64,000 bases of DNA from Eretmocerus hayati (lineage: Eukaryota; Arthropoda; Insecta; Hymenoptera; Aphelinidae), in assembly GCA_029851415.1 (NCBI GenBank), contig CM056743.1, positions 118,140,305-118,204,304 on the forward strand, written 5' to 3'. Below are positions 42,671 to 54,572 of the stretch, one piece after another. The stretch's first letter is position 1; each line of letters begins with the position of its first letter. Under the pieces are notes generated by a model. That model made no database searches. It was not told the origin of the DNA and was given only the letters and a program-made list of their open reading frames with translations. Made by a program: the position numbers and the translations under genes.

Positions 42671-44364
42671 AAGCGCCGGATCTACAGAATAGGCCTGAAG
42701 GCCTAGGCCTACAGGCCCCCACCAAAATGACTCAAAAAGGGGCCCCCACCATTTTTTAGATGTAAAAACCATTCGGAAGTTTTCCATTCTTGTTTCGTTC
42801 TATCGGGTTTTTCGGGGAGACATAAATTATTTTTACCGAAAAAAATCGGGTGTGTGATGAGCCATGCACTTGGAAGAGCTGATTCATGAGATAGTTATAT
42901 TCCATTCACTACGTGTGACGTGGGGATTTATGAAAAGTCGATACACTTGTGAAAATGTAAGCGATCGATTTTGCATGGAAACCGCAGAAATCCTTACCCG
43001 GGACCTTCTTCACAGAAGCCAAAGGTTTATTCGATTTTGCTAGTTCGGACCGCTCGGAGCGCTCCGAACTCTCGGACCTGTCTCTCTTACTCATAGCATT
43101 AAAAAGAGAGGTCCGAGAGTCGGAGCGCTCCGACCAGCATAATCGAATAAATCTCAAGTGTCCTAACCACTGGACCACAACCGCCTATTCTTCCGTCGCA
43201 CAGTGGGGGAAAAGATCGGATGTTGGCACAATTATGCGTTACTATTAGAATGGCGATATCGGAGTGTTTGATAAACAAAAATTGTAGCTTTTTCATGAGG
43301 AATCTGAATCTTTTTCCCGCGAGTATCGTCTAGAGCTCGTATGATAAGGGGATCCATGAAAACATGAAAATCGACGAAAAATCGCAGTATTAGGGATTCA
43401 ACTCTGATGTGAAACATTTGACGTCGATTTTGATGGGAACCAATTTGTTGCACTTTTCAAAATAAATTTTCTCCCACCCCATGTTCTTCAAAAAACGGCT
43501 TTTTTTAGTTTTTTGGCCCTTTGAGGGGTTTGTTGGCGGATTATGGAATTTTGACTACGCCGATCGAAAGAGCAGAGAATTGAACGATGAATAAGTGGTG
43601 CTCTTTCGATTGGCGTGGTTGAAATTCCAAAAATCTGTCAACAAAACTTTCAAAAGGCCAAAAAACTCAAAAAATTGCCGTTTTTCAAAAAACTCGGGGT
43701 AGGAAAGAATTCGTTTTGGGAAATGCAACAACTTTGTTCCTCATTAAAAATGCCGCAAATCGTCACGCCTAGGAGTTTTATGAGCTTTTTGAGTGCTCCC
43801 GTGCATTTCACGGGCTATGTCTCGGTTTCACTGCTGTAAAAATCTCTGGACCAATTTTTGAAAAATTTTTGAACCACTCATTTCGGCGTAAAATTTTTTG
43901 TTCTTTCGATTGACGTGGTCAAAATTCCAAAAATCTGACAACAAAACCCTCAAAAGGCTAAAAAAGCTCAAAAGCTGCCGTTTTTCGAAAAATTTGGGGT
44001 AGGAAAAAATTTCAAAATCGACGTAAAATGCTTCACCTCCGAGTTAAATCCCTAATACTGCGTTTTTCGTCGATTTTCACGTTTTCATGGATCCTCTTAT
44101 CATACGAGCTCTAGACGATACTCGCGGGACTATTTTATGAGTGGCTAGTGAGCCCATATACTTTTTTGAATGAGTAATTAAAGTAATGCATGAATTAAAT
44201 AAAATAATTAATTACCGAAAGAGGATAGTATTAGGTGACACTAACATCTTTAATCTATCCATGAATATTTAGTTATACTTCTTGATCATGGAAAAATCTC
44301 TCCCCTTACAAGGGCCCCCACCACACTGTGCCTACAGGCCCCCCCTATGTTTGATCCGGCGCTG
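42671..44364. mobile_element. hAT-like non-autonomous element with target duplication
   Basis: Ends AAGCGCCGGATC and, as complement, CAGCGCCGGATC, with subterminal GGCCTACAGGCCCCCACC and its inverted counterpart. The flanking 7-mer AGGCTGA is repeated exactly at 42664-42670 and 44365-44371. hAT elements duplicate 8 bp; here the 8th base differs. The interior contains further inverted blocks (43313-43440 against 44015-44130; 43487-43592 against 43600-43700). No transposase frame. Confidence 0.75.
42990..43186 (-). ncRNA. tRNA-like SINE relic interrupted by a hairpin
   Basis: On the minus strand GTGGTCCAGTGGTTAGGACA matches a tRNA A-box region, and AAGGTCCCGGGTAAGG downstream resembles the T arm. 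Between them sits a strong hairpin CTCGGACC...GGTCCGAG. Degraded; probably a SINE fragment within the hAT-like element. Confidence 0.3.
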
Positions 44365-45499
44365 AGGCTGATAGATATCGTAATGCTGATCAACTCTGTC
44401 AATGCGCAAAAAGGGTGGCTATGAACAGTTTCTGAGATATTGTCAGTTGAAATTCGGGAAATATATAGGTTACGTTGACATTTTTTATCAATTTTTCGAG
44501 AGCTTCGCTTGCTCGCTTGTTGCTTTAATATCTGGAACTCAACAGGTCCTCCTCTGGCTATCAAGTTAGGACGGGTATGCAAGAGAATCACACGCAAAAA
44601 CCCTTCACCATGAAACAACCCACCGTCGTGTTCTATTTTGCGTTCAAACTACTGATAGTGGCTGCGTATTAATTTTTGCAAGAGAGATAACCGGGAAATA
44701 CTGCTTATTTTGGAGAAATAGAGGATTGTGCCATTGCACGAGTACTCCGTGATCATGTGCATCGGGGCTTATCATGCATCTCGCACATTTTCCAATTGAT
44801 TCGTGTGTAGACTCGCGCCGCGAAAATTCGAACAACGCAAACTATCAAGTACTTGAGCAATAGCCAAGTCCATATCTTCACCTAAAATGAGTGATACCTA
44901 TATTTTCATTCGATGAAGAGATGCTGATTCACAACTAATGGCGTGAGAAGTGGCACACGATATCGGAACTCTTGCACGAATGAGGATACTTGATGTAAAA
45001 CATGAGCTGCATTGAAATTTGATTTCAGATGAAAGATTTCTGCGAGTGAAATTCTTTTGAAACTCCTCTAACTGAATAGAAATGAAGAAATCTGTCAACT
45101 TTAGCCATTGAAGCAACAAGCAAGCAAGCGAGGCTTTCAAAAAATTGATAAAAAGTGTCAACATAGTCTACGCAACCTCTGTATATTTCCCAGAATTTAA
45201 CTGAAAATATCTCAAAAACTATTCTTATCCGCTCTTTCTGCTATTGACAAGGTTGATCAGCGTTGCGTGATCTATCAACTTGCAGAATTTCATCAAATTT
45301 CACCTTGAGCCAGTACTTATTGATTTTGTGCGGGGTCCTTTGGGTGGAAAATTGCTAGCACTCGGGCTCAATATCTCAGACAGAAACTATCAAACACTTA
45401 CTATAACTTTTCTTCAAAAAATTTTGCACGATATGAGTTGTTACGAGTCTTGGTGGAAATGGCAGAATCAACAGAGATAATGTATATCCTCTTCTCCAG

Positions 45500-45633
45500 T
45501 ATAATCCAACGTTGCAATACCTTTTCATGGCGGGGAACTCCATATCAGAAATGGTGCCTGGATCGCTACCTCCACTGGTGAAACATCTTCACGTCGGAAG
45601 GAATCATCTGGTGAGCCTGAACCGCACCCTCAG
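45500..45633 (+). CDS. LRR gene, coding exon 3
   Basis: Acceptor CTTCTCCAG, donor CTCAG/GTAAAT. Encodes YNPTLQYLFMAGNSISEM, then LVKHLHVGRNHLVSLNRTL. Begins in phase 0 and ends in phase 2. Two LRRs in register with exons 2 and 4. Confidence 0.85.
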
Positions 45634-46242
45634 GTAAATCTCATTCATTAAAATACTGAATACATGTCTTAGGCAGAACAAATCAATACTCAAATGAACT
45701 TCTGATTCTCAAAACGCGTGACAAGTATCAAATTGAGGTCACAGAAATACAACTATCGGATCATCTACTTACATGTTGTCGAATTTATAACAGCAAAACC
45801 GTCGCGAATGAAGTTTAAGTTTTAGATTCATTCATTATGGGCTCTGCAAAGGACTGCGTATGCAATCCAGTTCGAATTTCATATTTGAGGTATTTTATAA
45901 TCTAATCAGTGCAGATCCTTGCGTCAATCTGATACGAGCCGTTAGATTTTGAACATTTAATTGATCTATTTTATGTTCTATAGTACTGAGATAAATTCAT
46001 CTATAGTCGCTGTTGTGAATGTAGGACTTGAAATTTCTTCAACTGTATATACTCACAAAATTTCCGACTGATTCACTTTTATAATATTTCTATCGTAGAA
46101 AATGACGAATTGATCTAAAATCAAGTAATGAGGACCCGAAGTAAATACGTCGATTAATCAAGATCAGTTCATGTTCAGACCGAGTGCTATCAGCCTCAAC
46201 TAGCTCGGCTATCTGCAAACCTAGATTTGCTCACTTTTTCAG

Positions 46243-46504
46243 AGATTTGAATCAACTTGAGTGGCTGCTGATCAATGCGAACGAGCTCACCTCTTTGGAT
46301 GGTGAGTTGCCGTCGTCGGGCCACAATCTAAAAGTTTTATACGCAGCGGACAACAAGCTGACTCATCTACCGGCTGAGTTTCGCTATCTTCACCGTCTGG
46401 ACTCGTTATATTTGCAACACAACAAAATATGCAACCTGAACGGCGCCCTCCAGAAAGCTCGAAGGCTGAAACTTTTAGAGCTTTCGTATAACAACTTGCA
46501 AGTT
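46243..46504 (+). CDS. LRR gene, coding exon 4
   Basis: Acceptor CACTTTTTCAG; the first base completes an Arg codon with exon 3. Encodes DLNQLEWLLINANELTSL, LKVLYAADNKLTHLPAEF, LDSLYLQHNKICNLNG and LKLLELSYNNLQV: four LRRs. Ends at GTT/GTGAGT in phase 0. An upstream ATG in frame (46184) is not used because it lies in the intron. Confidence 0.85.
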
Positions 46505-46979
46505 GTGAGTTCAATTTCCTATTTTGTTACAATGTGTCTTTGTAGACTATAAATTCTTAATTTGATGTTTAATCGGAATCAAATCGTCCGAAGTCTGAGG
46601 TAACCAGGGATCCGTTCCATTTCTTGAATTTTCTATTAAAATACAATAGCGTTGCGAGTTAAACAGAATTACCGCGATTCCTCGCTCGCCATTGCGCGTT
46701 AGGAATCGAACTATACATGTTCAAAAAAATCTGCAAAAACTATTTTACAAATTTTTCAATCGAACTCGTGCCATTTGCCTGATTGCGGAAAAACCTCAAT
46801 AGAGTTAATTTCCGTAATTTTTACCTGTTATTTATAATGAAGAGATCGAAAAATCGAATTTATCTGGAGATCCGCAGACAAAAGATTCTGATTTTTTGCA
46901 AATGATCCCGGAGGTACCTAGATTCACTCTCCACGGAATTTTTTTATTCCCTCAACCTTCGATCAAGATTCCCGTCTCT

Positions 46980-48905
46980 CTAACTCGCCGTGTGGGGGTG
47001 CATTCTTGCACGCACGTAAATTACCTCACAGTGCAGATGTTGCGTCAGAATTCATTACCAAATAGGAGGGTAAGGCAATCATTCATTCATTACGTTCTCT
47101 ACATTTACACCATCTCATTACACTCATACACAAGCCGATGATCGCCTACTTGGGGCCGGGAGGGGGGGGGGGGAATTCTCGCACGCATACAAGTGACTTC
47201 GCGGTGCAGGAGTTGCGCCAGAATTCGTAACCATTCAGGAGAGTGCGGCGATCATGCATTCATTGCATTCTCATCAACCACATAATTCATCTCATCATTC
47301 ATCATCTTTCATGATTCATCGAACTCTTCCATTCATTTTCATCATTCATTCATTCATTCCATTCTGTACATTCATACCATCGCATAACACTCATCATAGA
47401 CGCCAATGATTGCCTTCTTGCAGATGAATTCTTGCACGCACATAAGTTACCTCACGGTGTAAATGTTGCATCATAATTCATCTCCAACTAGGAGGCTAAG
47501 GCGATCATTCATTCATTTCATTTCCATCGACCACACGAATCATATCGATCGTTCATCATCTTCCATGATTCATTCAACTTTGTTATTCACTTTATTTATC
47601 ATGATTCACCTCATGCATCGTCATTCATTCCATCATGAACGGAAATGATCGCCTACTCCGAGACGAATCCTTGCACGGTCGTAGGTCGTCTCCGGGTGAA
47701 ACAGTTACATCCGGATTCGTCTGGAAGTAGGAGGATGAAGCAGACTTCATATTCCATTGAGCTTCCTGCCTTTCTATTCATTACTATCTTCCATTTATCC
47801 CACACATCATCATTCCTTCATCTTCTTCGTCGTCATTCATTTCACCAAAGACGCCAATGATCACCTAATTCGAGACAAATCCCTGCACGCTCGTGAGTCG
47901 CCTTCGTGTGCATCACTTGCGCCCGGATTTGTCTTGGAGTAGAAGTTTGAAGCAAAATTCATATTCTATCAACATTCATATCATTTTATTGATCATCATT
48001 CATCCATTCATTCATTCATTCATCTCAATCATCATAATTCATTTTATCATAAACGCCAATGATCATCACCTACTTCGAAATGTCTCTCTGCACGCGCGTA
48101 AGTCAGCTGCGGATGCATCAATTGCGTCCGGATTCACCTTGAAGCAGGAGGGTGAGTCATATTTCATCAACACTCCTGTCATTTCGTTCATCATCATCAT
48201 CCATTCATCTCATTCATCATCATTCATTTGATGAACGCCAATGATCGCCTATACTTTGAGACGAATCCCTGCACGCACGTAAGTTGCCTCCGAGTGCAAG
48301 AGTTGCATCCGGATTCCTCTCGAGGTGGACGCTGAGGCAATATCCATATTTTATTAACATTCTTGTTATTGTATTCACTATCATTCATCCATTCCACACG
48401 TCATTATTCATTCATTCATCCATCCCATACATCGTCATCCATTTCATCGTAAACGCCAATGATCGCTTACTCCGAGACAAATCCCTGCACGCACGTAAGT
48501 CGCCTCCGAATGCAACAGTTGAATCCGGATTCGTCTTGAAGTAGGCGAGGGTTAGTTTTATTATTTTCCTTATCATTCATTCATCCCAAACATCAACATT
48601 CATTCATTCGTCTCATTCACCATCATTTATTCCACCATGAACGCCAATGATCGCCGACTTCGGAATGTATCCCTGCACGCGCGTAAGTCGCCTCCGGGTG
48701 CATCAGTTGCATTCGCACCCGTCTCAAAGTAGAAGGTCGAGGCCAATTTCATGTTCCATCAACATTCCAGTCATTTTATTCATCATCATTCATTCATGCC
48801 ATCCATCATCACTTGTTTATACACATTATTCATCATAATTTATTTCATCATAAATGCCAATGGTCGCCTACTTGGAGACGAATCCCTGCACGCACGTAAC
48901 AAGAA
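46980..48905. repeat. Intronic ~170-250-bp satellite array (10 units)
   Basis: Ten diverged units, each with a TGCACGCACGTAAGTCGCC-type box at about 47006, 47176, 47432, 47669, 47882, 48087, 48268, 48485, 48674 and 48886. Each box precedes a GGATTCGTCTTGAAGTAGG-type box, then a T- and CATT-rich stretch ending AACGCCAATGATCGCC. Most units retain GTAAGT, a perfect 5' splice-site core. Confidence 0.85.
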
Positions 48906-48914
48906 CGCGGTAGC

Positions 48915-49690
48915 ATCACACGGACCTGACATTTTGAAGCAACACACAGACCTAACATTTCGCTACTAAAATTGATCTCATGGCCGAACGATTTGAGCCT
49001 CAGCTTTGGTGTTTCGGAAGTTTGATTTGACCATTAGATACTTTGAAAAAAATGACTAGGACCCCCGTAGTCTCACGATTAAGGGTCGCACTAGTACCAC
49101 ACGGACCTGACATAAAAATTTAGCAAAACTAAATTTTCGCCGAAGAGTACTCCCGAAAGTGTGAAAATCAATTTTTTTCGATACTTTGAGGCATGGAAAA
49201 GTTGCGCCTGGCAATTTACTTTGAGAATGTGTTGGTGCAGAAAGGCCTGAAATGAGACAAATTGACTTTTATTGAGGAAAACTGAGCAAGTAAAATTTTA
49301 GGCAAAATTGCGCAACAAAATGCACGTGCTTAGCGCACACACAAAAAGTAGTCCTTGGGTCCTTGCAGCTGTGGGATTTGATGCTCCATACCATAAAATT
49401 TGATGAAACTACTTACCCAAATCCCTAACGAGCCCCACCGCGACGCTTCACATTCACAAAGGTCGAAGAAATGAAAACCACAGCGCACGGATCTGACATT
49501 TCGACCCCTTTCTCTATGATAATTTTTTTTTGGTAGCCCAGGATCGAAAAACTAACGGTTGCGCCATGAAGAGCACAAAAATACATCGAAAATAGCGTTT
49601 AAGGTTTTTTCCTCAAGCGTTTTAAGGCTTCGTACAAGCAGGCACACATTATTTAAAAGTTTCCGCGGAACTACCGATATACGTCATAAA
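48915..49690. repeat. Dispersed repeat, copy 1 (partner at 55.1 kb)
   Basis: Direct-orientation match to 55095-55850: AAAATTGATCTCATGGCC, then CTAGTACCACACGGA, and the end ACAAGCAGGCACACATTAT. Divergence is about 15-20 percent by eye. CACACGGACCTGACATTT recurs within the unit. Confidence 0.75.
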
Positions 49691-50204
49691 AATCTGGCAC
49701 CACCGGATGCTACTGGCAGATTATATTATAAATATCGAGGTCTATCAGTGGCATCGTTACTCAACTTCACTTTGTGAGAGTTTTGAGGAACTAATTGAAA
49801 TTTTCCAAAATCTCGGCCCATGGCCGGCAACGTTTCTCTCCGAGACAGATGAGTCACATCATGTCTCGTGCTGCTGAAGAGCCGAGAAACTCGGTTACTC
49901 GAACCTCTTATGCTCAGTCTGAGGTTCATGACTGTTCTTTTCATCAAACACAATTACGACAGAAGCATCAGTAATTACCGAATAAAATAGTGCCGTCAGC
50001 ACGCGCCAACACTCTTCGTTTCATTGACTCATACTTGTTGAACTTCCTCTATTCTGCTTGAGCCACTTATCCCTCGAGTTATCTAAGTGAATTTGAGGAT
50101 CTTGAGAGGCTACGTGGCTCATGTCACAGTCATTGTTGCTCTTTATGATGTTTGGAAACTGGTCATCGATACCCTTATTTGCGGTACCTTACCCTCCAAA
50201 ACAC

Positions 50205-51085
50205 GCTCCTCGATGGAAAAAGTGGCCAACTTGGTACAATAGGACAATTTTGGGCTCAGAAGATAGACGGATCATTTACTAATCGATATCAACTGGGGTT
50301 ATTGTTTGAAAGTTTGGACGGGGTATGAATAAACATGAAAAACATACACTTTTCGCGTTTTCTCGGTTTATCCATCATAATTCGGAAACCATTGCTTTTT
50401 CGGAGGAGCTTGCGCAGAGGTGATATTGGAGAGGATTCTTCCCTGGAATATGCATCCCCTCGGAGGTATACTTGATCGAAGTTATAATCGAATTTGTTCA
50501 AATGAATTAGCTGAACCTGTTTATAATGAGTTGAAATTGCTCTCTGAGACACTTGGGTCGATTTGAAACAGAAAAGGTCTCTCGGTATTCTTCCCCAAGT
50601 TGATCAAACTTCGCCATTTTTCACTCTTCTAGAGCTTGGAAGTCGTAGAATTTGTAATCTTCATAACTTGAAAATGACCGAACAAGAAAAAAATGCCAAG
50701 AGAGCTTCTTCGTTCAAAATCGACCTAATTGTTCCAAAAATTAGTTTTAATCCATCAGTATAAACAGTTTCGGCTTATTCACTTCAACAGATTGATGGAG
50801 AACTACTGCGAAAGGGTGCATTTTTTTTTTAGAGAAAGAATTCCGATTATTCTTCCAGACCTTTTAAAGATCTGCAAATCACCTCTCCAAAAGTTTTCTA
50901 GAATAATCAATATTTTCCGACTAATGACGAAAAAAACCGAGAAAAACGTGAAAAAATGGTTGTTATTGTTTATTAATGTCAGGCCCCAAATTTTTACGAC
51001 AGTTCTTGTTTATATCGATTACTGGATTTGCCACCTACCACTCGAGCCCAAAATCGCTCTGTTGCACCGAGTCTAGTCACTTAGC
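50205..51085. mobile_element. Diverged foldback element
   Basis: Left half 50205-50540 is inverted at about 50755-51080 (TAGACGGATCATTTACTAATC region against the TCGATTACTGGATTTGCCAC region; CCGAAACTGTTTATA mirrored), with many substitutions. Its right end is related to the inverted repeat at 31.7-32.2 kb. Confidence 0.55.
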
Positions 51086-51324
51086 GATTGAACTCTGAGG
51101 GTGAGGTACCGTACTAATTTGATTTTCACCAAGTTGAGGAATAGCAGCTTTTTATTCAAAAACTGCGTTTCTTCAATTAAATTAAACCATATTGACTTCG
51201 ATTTACGAGCATTTGTGTTTGAAATTGTTTGAATGGTTCCAATTTCTCATCAGACCAAGAAAGATTAAAAAAAATTGACGACTTCCTTCATCATACATTG
51301 TTAGAGCGAATCCTACGATTACAG

Positions 51325-51606
51325 TTGAACGACGATGATTTCCTCGAAGCAGAGATGTTGGAGGATATGCAATTGGGCCACAACTTCCTCAGATCGCTAG
51401 GGGGCGACGGAAGTTTCACCGCCGAAGGCGCGTCGATTACGACCAGTGCACTCTATCCGCTGAAATCACTGAAAACCCTGAATCTTACTCACAATGAACT
51501 CGGCAATTTCTCCTTCGCTTCTATACGCGGCTTGAATGAGCTTCGTTTGCTCGATCTTTCGAACAACAGGATCAGCAGACTCAAGCGCGGCAGGCCACCA
51601 GCCGAA
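51325..51606 (+). CDS. LRR gene, coding exon 5
   Basis: Acceptor CCTACGATTACAG at 51324 is chosen because it places LELSYNNL (exon 4) and MQLGHNFL exactly 24 residues apart and keeps phase 0. Encodes LNDDDFLEAEMLEDMQLG, a short loop GGDGSFTAEGAS, LKTLNLTHNELGNF and LRLLDLSNNRISRL. Donor GAA/GTGAGT. The polypyrimidine tract is weak. Confidence 0.8.
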
Positions 51607-51881
51607 GTGAGTTACTAAAATTATTTCATAGTTACTAAAATTATTTCATAGGTATCTAGATGATATTTCGAGACGAAAAAAGAATTTGATACACTTTGTA
51701 TTTTCTGTCAAATTGGCTGCACTGATAAAAGTGCACATTCGACAAAATTTGATTCAATTCTGGCAGCCTTTATTGTTGAGTAATCTGCCATTACCGAAGA
51801 AGAAGATTTGCCGATTGCCTATTCTTTTGATTCATGATTTGAAAGCTTTGGGATGTATGAAATGACATTTTTCGATTGAAG

Positions 51882-52160
51882 CAAACGATTCTGTCGCCAA
51901 CGGTGGTGCTGCAGAACCTGGTCGAAGACGGAGGAGAGGAAACTGCCGGATCAAGTATCCAGGACATACGGTTACAACACAACAAGCTGCGTAATCTCGA
52001 GGGTTCACTTTTCGTCGGCATGAAAGAGCTGCAGAGGCTAAATCTGAGTCACAACGCACTCGGCCCGACGATTGGCCTCAGAGATCTCAGGGGTCTTGAG
52101 GGACTTCGCGTTCTCGACCTGTCGCACAATGAGCTCACTACTCTCGAAGACACGTCCGAG
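51882..52160 (+). CDS. LRR gene, coding exon 6
   Basis: Encodes IQDIRLQHNKLRNLEGSL, LQRLNLSHNALGPTIG and LRVLDLSHNELTTLEDTSE; donor GAG/GTAAGA, phase 0. The 5' border is uncertain: acceptor ATTGAAG at 51881 or TGCTGCAG at 51914, both in phase. The first leaves a 47-residue gap between LRR cores (near two repeats of 24); the second leaves 36. Confidence 0.8.
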
Positions 52161-53424
52161 GTAAGAATAGTATTCCCAATCAATACTTGATACATAGAGA
52201 GATTGTATAAGGTTGACAATGACCTGTACATATAGTATGCATTGAAAATATTAACCCAGGTGAGATATAGTTGGATTATGAGTTTTATTTTAATGAAAGC
52301 GATTGGAAATTCTCTAAATCCATTTGAGAATTTTCAACGCGAGGAACTTAGGATTGAAAAATCTGAAGTAATGATGATACTCGAGCGTCCTAATCTAGAT
52401 CAGTCCGATTAATTGAGGACTCCCATGGAAATTCTAAATGCACAGTAATCAAAGATGAGCCTAATTGGGGAATCATCGCTCATGAGCTCGCCTCATCTCA
52501 GAAGCCAATGCTACCGTAACTTTCTTCTGTTTTCGTGGCACAATTCATGGTTCACACTCACGCATGAAATACACAGTGTTTTATGGCTTGCAGCGAAGAA
52601 AATGCTTTGGAGAGGCGTTCCCACCACGCGAAAAATGTTGCCAACCTTTTTTTGGATAAATGATATAGGTACAAAAGATGACGGTGAAAACTTTTGACAA
52701 GTGGCTGTTCATCTACTTCATCTTGTGAGGGGCCATCCCAATTAGTGAACCAGGCGATGATGAGACGTATTTTTTATAGTATCAAAATGAAAACGGGAGA
52801 CTGTCGGATAAATGGTCTTAATGACTTACGAGATGAGGTTTTTGCTACGGAATTTTGCACGCGTCAACAAGGTAGATATTCTAAATATATTCGAACAGAT
52901 ATACTTTTAAAATTCGTGTGCGAGTGTGACTATTTTCAACCACTCGTGGGTATGTTATTTTATATTTGAAACGAAAATAGTATACGTTCAGTCTCCCCTG
53001 ATACTTAGATTCAATTAATTTCTAACTGAATCGAGATGATATAGTTGCATGGGATGCTCGCCATTCACACGAAGGTTTATACAGTTGATACGAATATCGA
53101 AGTTCTCGTATGTTGTGAGTACCCGAGTGAGTACCTCACGTTTGAAAGAAATATCAAGAGTTAAGAGCAAAAAATATTACCATATCGGAGTAATTTGATT
53201 TTGATACGGTCTAGAGGCAAAGATAGTCGCAATGAGACCGGAAATGGCTTGTTTCGATAATACTCTGAAGTTTTTGGTTCACGCTTCAATTGTAACGTTA
53301 AACTACAGCTCTATCTCACAACAGACTTTGGCTTTGAAATCTTCTTTAATCAGACTAGGTTTCTGATCTCTTTCAGATCCAAAGGAAAACAATTGTCGTT
53401 AAACTCATAATAATTTCAGAATGG

Positions 53425-53745
53425 GACTATCTTGCTTCTCCGCTTCGATAGTCGAATTTTTTCCAAGAACACCTCGTTTTTGCGAAGCATGATACAAGGA
53501 AGGTTACGATCACAAGATTGCAGTAAAGAATTCAAGAGTTCGCAGTTCAAAACGTTCCATTTTCACTTTCTCTTACGAGTAGAATTTAGATCGTCTACTC
53601 AGAATAAAGTCCTCGACGCGATCAGAGGCAAGCGTGTGTTCTTGGAACAGTTTTAATTAAAGTGAGGAAGCAATGGAGTCCCCTTTTCAAATAAATATGA
53701 ATTACTGCTCAATAGGAGCATAGCAGTTGAATTAAATTCACATTG
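53425..53745. repeat. Dispersed repeat, copy 2
   Basis: Direct partner of 1745-2035; lies in the intron between exons 6 and 7. Confidence 0.6.
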
Positions 53746-53987
53746 ACTCTTGGAAAGTGATAAACTATTCCAAAACTAGAGATACAATAAGCCCTATTTG
53801 TTTTATTTTACTTCAATTATTGTGTGTATTTTGAATATACATAGACTTTTCCAAGTTTTGAAATCGGGAATCTTATTTGTTAGAAAGTTAAAATATGTTG
53901 ATTGATGCACGATGAAGATTTTTTTGATGACTCAATACTTAGGTGTAAAGATCAGTGTCCCATGGAACAAACTCGGCTTGTTTTCAG

Positions 53988-54189
53988 ACTTGGCTTCCGT
54001 CCCTGGAGGAGCTGAACGCATCGCACAATCGGCTGGTGACTCTATCGGAGCGCGATTTTCGCGGTTTTCCGGGACTATGCTGGGTAGATGTCAGCGCCAA
54101 CCAGATTAGCACCCTAAAACCCGAGCTTGTGGCCAACACCCGGTGTACCGTCCACGGCGTGCCCGACGTGCTCCGCATCTACTTACAAG
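53988..54189 (+). CDS. LRR gene, coding exon 7 (last one found)
   Basis: Acceptor CTTGTTTTCAG. Encodes TWLPSLEELNASHNRLVTL, LCWVDVSANQISTLKPEL and a closing segment CTVHGVPDVLRIYLQ. That is the kind of sequence that leads into an LRRCT cap (next expected: N-P and a cysteine). Spacing from exon 6 to LNASHNRL is exactly 24. Ends in phase 1 at CAAG/GTTTGA. The rest of the protein (LRRCT, any transmembrane segment or GPI signal) is not found before 64000. Confidence 0.8.
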
Positions 54190-54439
54190 GTTTGATCTTG
54201 ATTCTTGTTCATCATGTTCCTCCTTCACGAGCAGAGTACAGACAGCATACGCGGTATACGCGGTTAATCGTACATCAGAGATGTCGCAAATGCCGAAACC
54301 GCGAATACGGGAACCTTGTGCTGATGGGAATTCGGGAGTTACGTACTCAAGTGCATCGAAAAATGTCAAGACCTACAAAACACCATTGATAAAATCTATC
54401 TTTGGATTCTTCTGCTTGTTGGTATAAGATTTTGAATAA

Positions 54440-54572
54440 TTGAATCTCCTTTCTTGATCTTTGCGAAGAACCTTTATTGGGCAATGTTTTGCCGACAGCC
54501 GAAACGTCGGCAAAACATTGTCCAATAAAGGTTGCTCGCAAAGATCAAGGAAGAAGATTTAATTATTCAAAA
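54440..54572. repeat. Long near-perfect hairpin (~60-bp arms)
   Basis: CAATGTTTTGCCGAC, AGCCGAAAC, GTCGGCAAAACATTG: the arms extend outward through CCTTTATTGG, GATCTTTGCG and TTGAATC/GATTTAA with few mismatches. Probably a small foldback MITE. Confidence 0.85.

Larger units (their letters stand above)
42594..45345. mobile_element. Older foldback element interrupted by a hAT-like insertion
   Basis: GGACCCCGCACAAAATCAAT at about 42605 and CTCAAGGTGAAATTTGATG are mirrored at 45280-45345, and the block after the inserted element (44370-44525) is mirrored at 45105-45275. The arm is therefore ~240 bp once the insertion is removed, and the loop is ~580 bp. Confidence 0.7.
33021..45499 (+). other. 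LRR gene intron 2 (12.5 kb)
   Basis: GTACAA at 33021 to CTTCTCCAG at 45499. The spacing LDLSRNHI to LFMAGNSI across the junction is exactly 24 residues, which argues that exon 2 joins exon 3 directly. The stretches 37860-40570 and 38814-39089 show no supported gene. Confidence 0.75.

Noticed and set aside
46980..48905. CRISPR-like array (regular spacing in the satellite)
   Set aside because: Units are contiguous diverged satellite repeats of 170-256 bp without constant short repeats and unique spacers, and the DNA is eukaryotic.
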